Assembly: GCF_014898055.3 (NCBI RefSeq) | Contig: NW_023601433.1 | Span: 90,777,106-90,841,105 of the forward strand | Source of the DNA: Talpa occidentalis | Taxonomy: Eukaryota > Chordata > Mammalia > Eulipotyphla > Talpidae | Direction: 5' to 3' | Length of the DNA stretch: 64,000 nucleotides | In this document: in pieces, positions 34,641-46,609 of the stretch | Numbering within the stretch: the stretch's first letter is position 1 | Layout of the letters: every line of letters starts with the position of its first letter | Notes under the pieces: model-generated | What the model saw: only the letters and a program-made list of their open reading frames with translations | Databases searched by the model: none | Told to the model about the DNA's origin: nothing | Position numbers and translations under genes: made by a program

Positions 34641-34812
34641 GAGCAGCCCTCGGCGCAGCAGACCTCCCGGTCTCCCTGCTGTCCCCCTCAGCCCTGGATT
34701 TCAATCCATCCTCCAGTTCTGCTCTCCACTCTGTCTCTGGTGACTCCTCTCACCCCCGCACCCCTGGCCTGTACCCCAGTTCTTGTATAAATAAATAAAT
34801 CTTTAAAAATAA
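34641..34812 (+). mobile_element. tRNA-derived SINE, 3' two-thirds
   Basis: The head is missing. It begins near gcgcagcagacctcccggtc and ends in ataaataaatctttaaaaat. Confidence 0.82.
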
Positions 34813-34829
34813 AAATAGCATTTTTCTAA

Positions 34830-35957
34830 TTATTCACACAGCAGGCTTACTTGCTGCACAGGCCAGAGACAATTCCTTGAGATCTAGAACAACTGATGAG
34901 GGGATGCCTCGGCATTGCCTCCAGCAGTGCTCAGGTGAGACCCCCTTTAGAGCATTTATTTATTTATATTGTCTTAGGGTCTTCCCTGTCCTTAAAGACC
35001 ATCTCTCTTTTTTTTTCTTTTCTTGCATCGTTGTTCATTTTTTTAGTTATTGGTGTCTCCTCTCAAGGGTGGTCCCCACAGTGCTCCTACCAAAATAGCC
35101 CCCGTGCCCCATCACCATAATCCCTTGGGCTCTTCCCTCCCCTCTGTTCACCCCCTCCCTCCCCCTCCCCGCTGGGTGCCTCAGGTCTTGGTCAGCCTGC
35201 TAGGGTTGTCTTTTTCTCTACCTTTTGTTCAGTTTCTCTACTTTTTGCATGTAAGTGAAACCACCTGATATTTATCTTTCTCCTGCCTTATTGTGGCTAG
35301 CATCATCCCTTGCAGCTCCATCTATATCGCCACCAGTGGCATGATTTTTTGATTGCTGAGCAATATTCCGTGGTGTAACTGTACCACAACGTTTTGATCC
35401 ATTCATCTGTTTTCTGGCATGAGTTGTTTCCATGTCACGGCTGTTATAAATAGGGCTGCAATGAACACAGCAGTTTGGGTTTCCTGGGTTTTTTTTTGTC
35501 CCTTTGGTGGATTCCTAGGAGTGGAAAGCCGGATCATGTGTAGACCCATTTTCAGTGTTCTGAGGACCCTCCACACAGCTGCCCAGAGTGGCTGGACCAG
35601 TTTGCACGCCCACTGGCGGTGTCAGAGGCTCCTTTTTCTCTGCCACTTCTCCAGCATTTGTTGTTTCCAATTTCTCTTTTTAAATGTGGAGCCTTCTCAG
35701 TGGAGTGAGGTGGCAGCTCATTGTGGTTTTAATTTGCATTTCCCTGATATCAGTGATGCTGAACATCTTTTCTGCGCCTGCTGGCCATTTGCATTTCTTC
35801 TTTGACAAAGTGTCTTTTTACTTCTGGCACTTTTTTTGACTGGGTTGTTTGTTTTTGTTGAGTCGTGTAAGCTCTTTGTAGATCTTTGATATCAGTCCCT
35901 TAGCTGTTATGCAGTGTGGTGTGCTGATATTTTCCCTCATTTCAAGGGTTCCTTTTT
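34830..35957 (-). mobile_element. LINE-1 3' part (duplication copy A)
   Basis: L1 3' UTR and ORF2 C-terminal coding text, minus strand (gctagcatcatcccttgcag, tagggctgcaatgaacacag, ggctggaccagtttgcacgc). About 85-90 percent like the copy at 37,018 by eye. ORF2 is broken. Confidence 0.88.
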
Positions 35958-36660
35958 AGCCAAAAATAAAATCCACTTTTTAAAAAATGGGAGTTAAATA
36001 TTGTTGGCAGGGCCTCCCCGGTGGCGCAGCGGTTGAGCGCTGGGTTGCGAAGCTGCCCGCAGCCTCTACAACGCCAGTTCGATCCCCGGCTGCTCCCCGG
36101 CCACTGGAGGAGGGTCCCACATGGCGCGCAGACCTCTCCTGCCGCCCGCTGCTCCCCTCAGCAGTGTACTTGGGTCCTTCTGCCTGCTCTGCTCCCCGCT
36201 CTGGCTCTGGTGAATTCTCTCACCCTCCCGTGCTTCTGACTGTACCCAGTGCTTGTATAAATAAATAAATAATAAATCTTTAAAAAAATATTGTTGGCAT
36301 TCTTTGGTTCCTTGATGCCTCTTACTATTCCCAGTTGTTCTTTTTTTTTCTTCCATTTCCTTGAGCCTTAGCACCCTTTTCATTTATGAAACTTCTAATC
36401 TTGTACGGTTTACAAGTTTACCCAGAAATAAAACCACTGTTGAACTACCACAAAAGAATCTATATAAATTTTGACACCACCATCTTTCCTGTCAGTGATG
36501 GAACCTCTGCTGAAATAATCAAGTTTTCATTTCTAGGATGAGACAGAAAATGAACGTGTTCTGTTTGGCAGGACACTAGATTTATATCGATCTGTGACAG
36601 TTGACTTGGAATACAGGATTTTCATTTCTATTGTGTTCTCTATTTCTTTTTGCAAAGGCA
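35958..36660. repeat. Duplicated unique segment (copy A)
   Basis: agccaaaaataaaatccac through ttctaggatgagacagaaaatg is repeated at 41,632-42,215 in the same orientation. It holds a SINE at a site that is empty in copy B. Confidence 0.85.
36010..36285 (+). mobile_element. tRNA-derived SINE, very young
   Basis: Near-consensus plus-strand copy. Perfect 14-bp duplication aaatattgttggca (35996-36009 and 36286-36299). The empty site is visible in the duplicate at about 41,675. Confidence 0.96.
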
Positions 36661-37017
36661 GTGAACTAGGAATATCTGATGAGAAATGACACCCTGGGAT
36701 GTAGATTCTGAAGAGAAGACAGGCCTCTGAGGAGAAAAAACTGAGGAGAAATACTGTAGAAAGGAGTGTTGAGGAGAATTATCTGAGGAGATATGACATG
36801 TTGGGAAGCAGATTCTGAGGAGAAGACAGGCCTTTGAGGAGAAAATCTGAGGAGAAATACTGCAGTAAGGGGTGATGAGGAGGAATATCTGATGAGAAAT
36901 GACACGCTGGCGAGCAGATTCTGAGGAGAAGACAGGCCTCTGAGGAGAAAAATCTGAGAAGAAATACTGTAGTAAGGAGTGTTGAGGAGAAGAATCTGAG
37001 GAGAAATGACATGTTGG
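36661..37017. repeat. 107-bp satellite array, about 3 copies (copy B)
   Basis: Same unit as 31,350-33,745 (gtgttgaggagaa, aaatactgtagaaaggag). It is followed by the same flank (ttattc...acagcaggctta) that follows the SINE near 34,830. Confidence 0.92.
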
Positions 37018-39265
37018 AAATTATTCCCATACAGCAGGCTTAATTGCTGCACCTACCAGAAAAAAATTCCTGGATATCTAGAACAATTGGTGAAGAAGAG
37101 ATGTCCCAGCAGTGGCTGCAGTATTGTTCAGGATGAGACCCCCCTTTGGGTGCATTTATTTATTTATATTGTTTTAGGGTCTTCTCTGTCCTTAAAGCCC
37201 ATCTCTTTTTTTCCCCTTCTTTTCTTACATCCTTGTTCATTTTTGTTTAGTTATTGGTTTCTCCCCTCAGGGGTGGTCCCCATAGTGCTCCCACACCGTA
37301 GCAGCCATGACCCATCACCATAATCCCTTGTTCTCTTCCCTCCCCATGTTGATCCCCCTCCCCACCCCCCACTGGGTGCCTCAGCTCTTGGTCAGCCTGC
37401 TACTGTTATCTTTTTATTTACATTTTGTTCAGTTTCTCTATATTTTGCATATAAGTGAAACCATCTGATATTTCTTTCTCCTGCCTTATTGTGGCTAGCA
37501 TAATTCCTTCCAGCTTCATCCATATTGCCACAAGTGGCATGGGTTTGTCTTTTTTGATTGCTGAGTAATATTCCATTGTGTATTTATACCACAACATTTT
37601 GATCCACTCATCTGTTTTGTTGCATTGGAGTTGTTTCCATATCATGGCTATTGAATATAGTGCTGCAATAAACATAAGAGTTCTGGTTTCTTGTTTTTTT
37701 TTGTCCCTTGGGTAGATTCCTAGGAGTGGAATTGCTGGATCATATGTAGATCTGTTTTCAGTGTTCTGAGGAAGCTCCATACAGCTGCCCATAGTGGCTG
37801 GACCAGTTTGCCTTACCACCAGCAGTGTAGGAGTCTCCTTTTTCTCCACAGCTTCGTCAGCATTTGTTGTTTCCAGTTTTTTTTTTAATGTAGAGCATTC
37901 TTGCTGGAGTGAGGTGGCATCTATGTGGTTTTGATTTGAGTTTCTTTGATATTAGTGATGCTGAACCTTTTTTCTGTGCCTGTTGGTCATTTGCATTTCT
38001 TCTTTGGAGAAGTGTCTTTTGACTTCTGCCCCTTTTTTGGACTGGGTTGTTTGTTTGTTTGTTTGTTTTGAGTTGTGTAAGCTCTTTGTAAATTTTTGAT
38101 ATCAGTCCCTTATATATCATATGGTTTGCAAATATTTTCTCCCGTTCAGCGGGGTGTCTCTTTGTTTTGATCACTGTCTCTTGCTGTTCTGAAGATTATT
38201 AGGTTTATGTGTCCCCAACTGTTTACATTCTCCTTTGTTTTCCTTGCTTCTGGAGAAGAATCCTCAAAGATGTTTCTGAGGATTGTGTCATTGAGTGTTT
38301 GCCTATATTCCCTTCTATATAGTCTATGATGCCAGGTTTCACATTCAAGTCTTTTATCCACTTGAGTTGGTTTGTGTATGGTGTGAGATAGTGGGCTAGT
38401 TTTATTATTTTGCATGTTGCAATCCAGTTTTCCAGCACCATTTATTGAAGAGGCTATTCTTGTTCCTTGCTCCTGTGTCATAGAAGTGTGGTTTTATTTC
38501 TGGGCTTTAAATTAGATTCCATTGGTCTCTGTGTCTGTTTTTGTTCCAATACTGGTTTTATTATAATAGCTTTGTAGTATTGTTACAGGGCAACCCCGAC
38601 ATGAAATGGGTTGCCTGTGGTTCCTCACCTGCGTGCTTAAAATGGACTTATTAATACTCAACTGCAGGCACACACACAAGGTTAATAAAAGGTTTATTTA
38701 CAAAAAGAGGGAGAAAATTTGTGAATGTGTTCTACCAGTTCCATTGACCTGGAATCCCAATGGCACACTGAGAGCTGGTGAAAAGCCAAGAGCTATGAGG
38801 CTAAGAGAGAGAGAGAGAGCCAAGGCCCACATGTCTGGTTTTATACCAAACCTGGCTGCTTAACTCCACTCTTAGGTCCCAGCAATCCTCCCTTTGGTGA
38901 TGATGGGATTTGTCATTCCCAGTATCTTGATGGCTTTGGTCTGGAGTGGGGGTGGAGTCCACAAAACCTGTATGGAGTTTTCTCAGGACATCTTTTCCCC
39001 CTAACAGTATTGTTTGATGTCAGTGAGTGTAATACCTCCATTCTTCCCCCCTTTTAGTCAGAAGAATGTTCACTACTAGAGGTTTTATGATCCCATATGA
39101 ATTTGAACAGTATTGGCTCCATTTCATTGAAGAACACCATTGTAATTTTTATTGGAATTGCATTGAATCTGGCAATTGCATACAAAATAGAAAGTCCCAC
39201 CTAGATATGCTACTCTTTTCCAATTATGGAACATTCATGAAACAGAGTATTAATAAAAAACATAG
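37018..39265 (-). mobile_element. LINE-1 3' half (duplication copy B), split by an LTR
   Basis: Minus-strand L1 reaching further into ORF2 than copy A. It shows fragments such as PATMGSCMELPQNTENRSTYDP and, upstream, DKRLECETWHHRLYRREYRQ. The L1 is present as 37,018-38,585 and 39,010-39,265. Several frameshifts. Confidence 0.88.
38586..39009. mobile_element. Solo LTR (ERV-type), 424 bp
   Basis: Bounded by tgttacaggg and cccctaaca (TG...CA termini with TGTTA/TAACA inverted ends) and flanked by a 4-bp duplication, gtat. It interrupts the L1, whose text resumes directly after. Unrelated in body to the 16 kb/19 kb LTR. The strand of transcription is uncertain; the plus strand has aataaa at 38,684. 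Confidence 0.85.
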
Positions 39266-39287
39266 GTGTTATTTTCTACAATTTCTT

Positions 39288-39563
39288 TTTTTATTTTTAA
39301 AAAAAGATTTATTTATTTATTTATACAAGCACTGGGTACAGTCAGAAGCACAGGAGGCTGAGAGAATTCATCAGAGCCAGGGCAGGGAACAGAACAGGCA
39401 GACTGATGAAAATACACTGCTGAGGGGAGCAGCGGGCAAGACAGGAGAGGTCTGTTGTGCCATGTGGGACCCTCTCCGGTGGCTGGGGATCAAACCAGTG
39501 CTGCAGAGGCTGCGGGTAGCTTTGTAGCCCGGCGCTCAACTGCTGCACCACCAGGGGAGCCCC
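39288..39563 (-). mobile_element. tRNA-derived SINE
   Basis: Minus-strand copy. 18-bp duplication with two mismatches, tattttctacaatttctt against tattttctgtaatttctt (39270-39287 and 39564-39581). Confidence 0.93.
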
Positions 39564-39581
39564 TATTTTCTGTAATTTCTT

Positions 39582-41631
39582 AAAAGAAAAAGTAGGTCTG
39601 TTTTCTAGAGATGAAGAAGGAATATTTCAGATTCAAAGGCAAAGGCATTTTATCATACAATCGATGAACAGTTATTGATCGTATAATGTTAGGATATTCT
39701 TCCACCTTTCTGCTGAGTGAGAATACTAAGTGAGATTGTCCTTTTGTCATCTGCTTCATGATGCCACCTGAGAAAACGTTGCACTCAAGTGACTTAATTG
39801 CAGGATAGTGCCACTATGCTTTATAAAGGAATCAAGGACAGGAAATTCAAAGCGTGAAACTGGAAAACATGAAGTTGATAATAAAGATAGAACCACGTCT
39901 CTGGTCACATGTGTCCATAAAATCCACAATCCTTGATTGTGAGCTGATCACCTGCTGCTGGACAAGGCAGGGCCAGACCCACTCATCCTTGGATGGTCCT
40001 TTCTGAAGCTGGGCCTGGGGTCTGAATTTACCTGGAGAGCAAGGGCACATCGCTGCTGAACTGGGTGGGTTGGTTCACGTCCTCCTATCTTTACCTGGCT
40101 GGGGAGAGGAAAGGGAGGAACAGAATGTTTCCCAAGGGCTGTCTGCCGTCCTTCCCTCGGTCCTCGCTGCCCTCACAAGAAAACCTGTGGGTCACGTCAT
40201 TTATTTACCGCCTCAAAGAGCTCTTCAGTGACTCCCATGTCCTCACTCAGGCTAACATCCAAGCCTCCAGATAAGCTTACGAGAGTCTTGCCATCTGCTC
40301 CTGTTGTCTCAGGCCTGTGGCCCCTCTCTGACAACCTCCTTCTCTCTCCCCCAACCCATTCACCTGACCAATTCCACTTCAAGGGTCATTCTGTAGGAGC
40401 CCTGCATGATGCCCCCTTGGCCAGGAGTGTGTTGTCAGGTGCCCCTTCCAGGGAAGATTGTGGCATCTCAAATGTCCCATCACAATTCTTGTGTGTCTGT
40501 TGAAGTTCCCTGTGTCCCCAACTGCTCGTGGGTGTCCTGAGCTGTGGGCTGGGCTCAGCTCGTGTCCTAGGCATCTAGAAGACAGTGGGCACTTGGCAAC
40601 AACAGGTGAAGGGGTCGTGTCCACCTCTAGAGTTGAGGAGATACTTTCCTTTGTACAGATGAGGAAACTGTGGCTTAGGTATTGGAGCCACAAAAAGAAA
40701 AGCCTACACTCCCTGGGCCTGCCTGAGCCTAGAACCTTCCATTTCAGCAGAGGGGGTAGTCTTGGTGCCCCTGCCAGTCAGCTCCTCTCTCTCCTTATTC
40801 AGTGTAGGTGGAAGCATAGACCTGGCATCTTTTGGGGAGGGGGGAAGTGCTGGAGCAACCCTACCCACCTCTCTCTCAACTGTTAGGGGCCTCGATACCT
40901 GGCATGACACGGCCAGGCAGGCGCTAATCCCTTTTGGCCAGTGAGGAGATGGTGTGGTTATTGCACCCCCAGGGTGGAGCTTCTGGCTACAGGGAGGATG
41001 AAGGTGCTCAGAGAGTCTGTGCAGCTTCCGTCGCAGGCAGCGACCAGCTCCAGCGGGACCCATGGTGTGATGGACACAGCTGCTGAGCGAGCTCCTGGGT
41101 GGACCATGGTGCATTTTTACCTTGTTCCATTGAGTCCTCTGCTCAGAGCGCTCAAAGCACAACAGCGATCAGACCTTCACGCACCTGTGGCCCAGGTCGG
41201 GACTTCACTCCAAGTCTTAGGAGAGCCCTGACAAAGGAGGACAGGACTCATGGTGGCGACACCCACCCAATGATCTTGCTGCATCATAACGGTGTGGAAA
41301 TTCAAAGTGAGATACAGGTAAATAGCCCATTTTTCCTCCAAAGATGGTGGCAATCTGAAAATTCTAAGATAAATGGGGAAGACTCGAGTGTCTTTACGTC
41401 TTGGGTGGAAATGTTGATGAGGATGTCCATTTTGTGGGTCGGTACACAATTCCATTTCAACATTGCTCAAATGGGTTGAGACTACAACATTTGTTGCTAT
41501 CATTGCTACTTTGAAAGTCACCCTGTCAAAAACAATAAAGGTCACGGATAGACATTGCAATAGTCATCTGCTATGTATTAGTGACTTACTGTCATTGACA
41601 GTTGACAAAATTCATTTATAGGGTAGCTTTT
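39582..41631. other. Unique intergenic sequence with a MIR-like patch
   Basis: About 2 kb without a recognised gene. At 40,650-40,685 cagatgaggaaactgtggct resembles the MIR core. The rest has no signature I can support. Confidence 0.45.
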
Positions 41632-42215
41632 TAGCAAAAAATAAAATTCCCTTTTTAAAAAATGGGATTTAAATATTGTTGGCATTCTTTGGTTCCTCAT
41701 ATGACTCTTGCTATTCCCAGTGTTTTTTTTTTTTAAGATTTATTTATTTATTTATGCAAGCACTGTGTACAGTCAGAAGCGCGGGAGGGTGGGAGGATTC
41801 ACCAGAGCCAGAGCGGGGAACAGAACGGGCAGACGGACAAAATACCCTGCTGAGGGGAGCAGCGGGCATGTCTGTGCACCATGTGGTACCCTCGCCGGTG
41901 GCCGGGGATTGAACCGGTGCTGCAGAGGCTGCAGGCAGGTTCGCAGCCCAGCACTCAACCGCTGAGCCACTGGGGAGGCCCCCCAGTGTTTTTTTCTTTC
42001 TTTCTTTTCCTTGAGCCTTAGCACCCTCTTCATTTATGATGCTTCTGACCTTGTATGGTTTGCAAGCTTACCTAGAAATAGGCTCACTGTTGAACTAACA
42101 CAGATGAACAAATTTTGATATCACCATATTTCTTGTCTATTATGGAACCTCCACTGAAATAATCAGGTTTTCAGTTCTAGGATGAGACAGAAAATGAAAG
42201 TGTTCTGTTTGGTAT
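41632..42215. repeat. Duplicated unique segment (copy B)
   Basis: Direct copy of 35,958-36,580, with its own SINE at 41,730 and without the SINE of copy A. Confidence 0.85.
41730..41982 (-). mobile_element. tRNA-derived SINE
   Basis: Minus-strand copy. 13-bp duplication ccagtgttttttt (41717-41729 and from 41983). The corresponding site in copy A (about 36,335) is empty. Confidence 0.93.
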
Positions 42216-42376
42216 TGTTACCTAACAGGGAGAGGGGCACCCCAGACTCTGCAAACCTGCTTGCTCTAAATATGTTCTGCCATCCACCACATCAACACAA
42301 ACCATATGAGACTTTAATGAAAAGGAACTCTAATACAATTAGTAAACAATACAGGAGAGGCAAAGATTATAGTTTC
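42216..42376 (-). mobile_element. LTR fragment (same family as 16 kb and 19 kb)
   Basis: Starts tgttacctaacagggagagg and follows the family through ttctgccatccaccacatca and aatacaattagtaaacaata. It is cut off by the L1 that follows. Confidence 0.8.
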
Positions 42377-42891
42377 TAACACTACGGGATTTGCACATCA
42401 AAGACATCTTTACAGACACATCACCCAAAGCAGTGATAGTGAAGACAAAGATAAACAGCTGGGACTACATCAAATTAAAGAGCTTCTGCACAGCAAAAGA
42501 GACAATAACCAAAACAAAGAGAAACCCCACCAACTGGGAGAACATTTTGCACCCCAACACTAATGATAAAGGACTGATCACAAAAATCTGCAAAGAGCTG
42601 ATGAGACTCAGCAACAACAAAGAAAATAATCCAGTCAAAAAATGGGCAGAAGAGCTAAAAAGAAACTTCTCTGAAGAGGAAATGCAAATGGCCAACAGAC
42701 ATATGAAAAAATGTTCAACATCACTTGCAATCAGGGAAATGCAAATCAAAACTACCATGAGATACCATCTCACACCAGTGAGAATGGCACATATTAAAAA
42801 AACTAGCAACAACAAATGTTGGCGAGGATGTGGAGAAAAAGGAACTCTTCTGCACTGTTGGTGGGAGTGCAAACTGGTCCAACCACTAGGG
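42377..42891 (+). mobile_element. Young LINE-1 ORF2 C-terminal part, runs into gap
   Basis: An uninterrupted frame of about 165 codons encodes the ORF2 C-terminal segment ([36 protein letters not shown], and the cysteine motif [18 protein letters not shown]). Nearly identical to the L1 at 49,765. The sequence stops at the 100-N gap, so its 3' end is missing. Confidence 0.93.
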
Positions 42892-42991
42892 NNNNNNNNN
42901 NNNNNNNNNNNNNNNNNNNNNNNNNNNNNNNNNNNNNNNNNNNNNNNNNNNNNNNNNNNNNNNNNNNNNNNNNNNNNNNNNNNNNNNNNNN
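42892..42991. other. Assembly gap, exactly 100 N
   Basis: The fixed length indicates a scaffolding join of unknown true size. It separates an L1 from the first exon region of ANKLE2. Confidence 1.
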
Positions 42992-43400
42992 CGCGCGCCG
43001 CCTGCAGGACCCCGCGGGCGGACAGAGCGGCGGCCGGGCCTGCGCGGCTCCTCGCGGCGGCGATGCTGTGGCCGCGGGTGGCGGCGGCCGAGTGGACGGC
43101 GCTGGCCTGGGAGCTGCTGGGCGCCTCGGTGCTGCTGATCGCCGTGCGCTGGCTGGTGCGGCGGCTGGAGAAGCGGCCGCGGGGCCGGGGCCGCCCCGGG
43201 AGCCCCAGCCCGCCGCCCCGCGCGCCCGCCGCCCCGGGCCCAGGCCCAGGCCCAGGTAAGGCCGCTCGGCCGGCGGGTCCGCGCCGCCCGCCGCCTCCCG
43301 GCCGCCTCCGGGCCGGGCCTGCGCCTCCGTCCGCGCCTCGCGGGCCCCGCCGCCCGGGCCTGGACCCCGTCGCGGCCTGGGCCACCCCGCCCCCTCCTGC
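42992..43400. promoter_or_regulatory. CpG island at ANKLE2 exon 1, cut by the gap
   Basis: CpG-dense sequence around the ATG at 43,063. The upstream half of the promoter is lost in the gap. Confidence 0.7.
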
Positions 43401-43975
43401 CCGGACCCCTCCCGGCCTGGGCCACCCCGCCCCTTCCTGCCCGGACCCCATCCCGGCCTGGGCCACCCGCTCCCTTCCTGCCCGGACCCCCTCCCGGCCT
43501 GGGCCACCCGCTCCCTTCCTGCCTGGACCCCCTCCCGGCCTGGACCATCCGCTCCCTTCCTGCCTGGACCCCCTCCCGGCCTGGACCACCCGCTCCCCCT
43601 GCCTGGACCCCCTCCCGGCCTGGGCCACCCCGCCCCCGCCCTGCCTGGACCCCCTTCCCAGCCTGGACCACCCCGCCCCCGCCCTGCCTGGACCCCCTTC
43701 CCAGCCTGGAACACCCCGCCCCTTCCTGCCTGGACCCCCTCCCGGCCTGGGCCACCCGCTCCCCCTGCCTGGACCCCCTCCCGGCCTGGGCCACCCCGCC
43801 CCCGCCCTGCCTGGACCCCCTCCCGGCCTGGACCACCTGCTCCCCCTGCCTGGACCCCCTCCCGGCCTGGACCACCCCGCCCCCGCCCTGCCTGGACCCC
43901 CTTCCCAGCCTGGAACACCCCGCCCCCTCCCTGCCTGGACCCCCTCCCGGCCTGGGCCACCCCCACACGCCTCAA
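43366..43975. repeat. Minisatellite in ANKLE2 intron 1, about 40-bp unit, about 15 copies
   Basis: Units alternate cctcccggcctgggccaccc and ccgccctgcctggacccc, with a spacing of about 40 bp. An open frame continues from exon 1 through the array, but the GTAAGG donor at 43,256 ends the exon. Confidence 0.92.
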
Positions 43976-46022
43976 TCCTGGTCCCTCTGCAGCCTGGACC
44001 CCCATGCCCCCCTGACCTGGACCTCTGCCTGTCCTGGACCCCCTCCCCAGGCTGGGTTGGTTTCCCTCCTTGGGCCTGGGCCCCCTCTGTGGCCCGCATC
44101 TCCCCTCCCTGCCTGAATCTGGTGTTCTGGGTGAGACCTGGGGGAACTCAGGCACCGTCACACAGATAGGAAAGAGTGTTATATGCTGGGTGTGCGTCTG
44201 GCACGTGACAGTCACACCCTAGGTCCTACACCTGTGTGCCCCAACCCCTTGCTAAGGTGGCAGCTCTGGTTCCTTGCCTGAGTCAGGAGGGTAAACGAGT
44301 TCTTCACACGCCCTGATCGGAGGTGGAACTTTATTAGCAGAAAGCATATTGATCTCCCCCTCACCCCAAACCTTAGGGCTAATGGGGGCCTTGGGGTGAC
44401 TGACATCCCAAGGCTTGGCCTTGCATCTGTACCATGGCCCTGGGAAGTTGCACAAGCAGGAGGCAGAGGCCGGCGGGATAGGCCTGAGGCCTGGGCCCAG
44501 CCCCCCTGTGCTGGGGGCTGCAGACTGTTTGAGCCCCTCGCCTGTAGCGAGCAGCTGGCGTCCAGCTGCTCAGGCCGTGTTGCTGAGGCCTCAGGCAGGA
44601 CGCACTGAAAATGCCCAACTCAGAGCGGGCAGCGTGTATGGCTTTAGGGAACAGGCTGAGGGGCAGTTTGGGTCAATCTGTTTTCTCTAAAAATTTCTAA
44701 TTTTTGGCTTTTAATTTTGGAATAATTTTGTATTTGTAAAAACTAACGAAAGTGGCACAAAGAAATGGACATGTGAGGAGATGACCAGCGTCACTGGCCA
44801 GTAGTGAAGGACAAGCCAGACCCACAAGGATCCATGACCAGCACTCCGGAGGGGGCGGAGAGCAAGTCCCGACACTACCACCCTGGGGGTTCCTCGGAGC
44901 TTAAACTCGCTCTGAATGTCTGGTCCTTTGGCCTAGAGAAACGGGCTGTTTAGACAAAATCCATATACGATTATTAATAGTTGGTCTGGAATTGCCAAAA
45001 CTGGAAGCAACCTGAAGGCGCGTGGGTCAGGAGCATGAGCTGCACTGGGGCGCCTGGGCGGTGCTCCCGCCCTCGCGCTCCCCTGCTCACGTGCGTGCGG
45101 TGCAGCTGCGGGACGGGCAGTGGCTGCAGAGGCCGGGACTGAGGAGCTTGGACGTGGCTGCGGAGGGCAGCAGCAGGGACCTCGGCGGTGGTGGGTGATT
45201 GTGCGAGTGACCGGGAGTGCCTGTGCGCGAGGTGCCCGTGGGCCACACGCGTGATGCACAAGTAGGGAATGGCCGCAGGACTTGGGCCCGGCCTTTGAGC
45301 ACTTCCCCAAGCCTATGCTCAGGCTCCCCTGCGCATCAGGAAATCAGGGCGTGAGATGCACCCACCGCCCAGCTCGCTTCCCAGGGGCCTGGTGTTTGTC
45401 TGTGCCGCGTTCTTGGTGTCCAGCTGGCGTCCACGTCTAGCCCATGTGTGGCCGGCTGCCCAGTAGCCTGTCCACACCCACCTGTCAGTGATGTCGTCTC
45501 TCAGGGACATGCGTTGCCTGTGGTGTCCGTGAGTGGCTGAGAGACCTCTTGCCCACAGAGCCTCAGGACTTCTCTGCCCCTCCCCGCCCCGCCCCGGCCT
45601 CCCCTGCCCTCCCTGTCAAGCGGGGAGCGAGCTCTCAGCCTCAGATGAGCCAGGCCCTCTTGGGCTTTGGAGCACAGGTCATTCCGGGGATGCCCGCCAA
45701 TCTCTGACTTGCAGCCTGCTGACCCCGTCTGTTTTGGTTTGTAGTCCACTTGGGGAGTCTCTCCCCGTTTTTTATTGAGCATCTGAATCCCAGACGCATC
45801 TCTGAAAATCAAGGCCTGCACAGTCAGGTGGAGAAGTCACTCTCGGGTCAGGTTCACTGTCCACACCCACCCGCTCCCTGGTGACTGGCTGCCGGCCTCT
45901 GCTTCATCCTCCCTCTGCGCCCGCACGGGCAGATGCGTGCTCGCTGGTCTGAGGATGTTAGCAACAGAGGGCACAGGTGTTTGTTCAGTGCCATTCTGCA
46001 GAACTGGGGTTCTACGGTACAA
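43976..46022. other. ANKLE2 intron 1 sequence
   Basis: Mostly unique. At about 44,980-45,020 ggaattgccaaaactggaag recalls an old L1 3' segment. A minus-strand AATAAA lies near 44,332 with no supported gene. Confidence 0.4.
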
Positions 46023-46037
46023 CAGCTTCGAAGTTTT

Positions 46038-46314
46038 TTGTTTTTTGTTTTTTTTAAAGATTTATTTATTTAGTCATATAAGTACTGGGTACAGTCAGAA
46101 GCGCGGGAGGGTGAGAGAACTCACCAGAGCCAGAGCGGGGAGCAGAACAGGCAGACTAACGAAGCACACTGCTGAGGGGAGCAGCGGGTGAGGCAGGAGA
46201 GGTCTGTCGCGCCATGTGGGACCCTCACCGGTGGCCGGGGACTGAACCAGCGCTGCAGAGGCTGCAGGCAGCTTCGCAGCCCAGCGCTCAACCTCTGCGC
46301 CACCAGGGGAGGCC
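46038..46314 (-). mobile_element. tRNA-derived SINE
   Basis: Minus-strand copy. Perfect 15-bp duplication cagcttcgaagtttt (46023-46037 and 46315-46329). Confidence 0.95.
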
Positions 46315-46333
46315 CAGCTTCGAAGTTTTAAAT

Positions 46334-46599
46334 TTTTTTTAAAAGATTTATTTATTTTATACAAGAACTGGGGTACAGGTCAGAAGCGCGGGAGGGTGAG
46401 AGAATTCACCAGAGCCAGAGCGGGGAGCAGGACAGGTAGACAGACTGAAGACACTGCTGAGGGGAGCAGCAGGAGAGGCATGAGAGGTCTGCTGCGCCAT
46501 GTGGGGTTCTCCCTGGCCGGCAGGGAATCGAACTGGTGCTGCAGAGGCTGCGGACAGCTTCGCGGTGCGGCGCTCAACCGCTGTGCCGCCAGGGAGGCC
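46334..46599 (-). mobile_element. tRNA-derived SINE
   Basis: Minus-strand copy directly behind the previous one; its poly-T starts in the duplicated target. Confidence 0.92.
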
Positions 46600-46609
46600 C
46601 ACACGTGCA

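Noticed and set aside
42391..44169. A 592-codon frame joining L1 ORF2 and ANKLE2 exon 1
   Set aside because: It runs through 100 N of a gap; the fusion is an artefact of translating unknown bases.
44212..44618. Antisense gene in ANKLE2 intron 1 suggested by a minus-strand AATAAA near 44,332
   Set aside because: No upstream coding motif or splice pattern on the minus strand; one hexamer is not enough.
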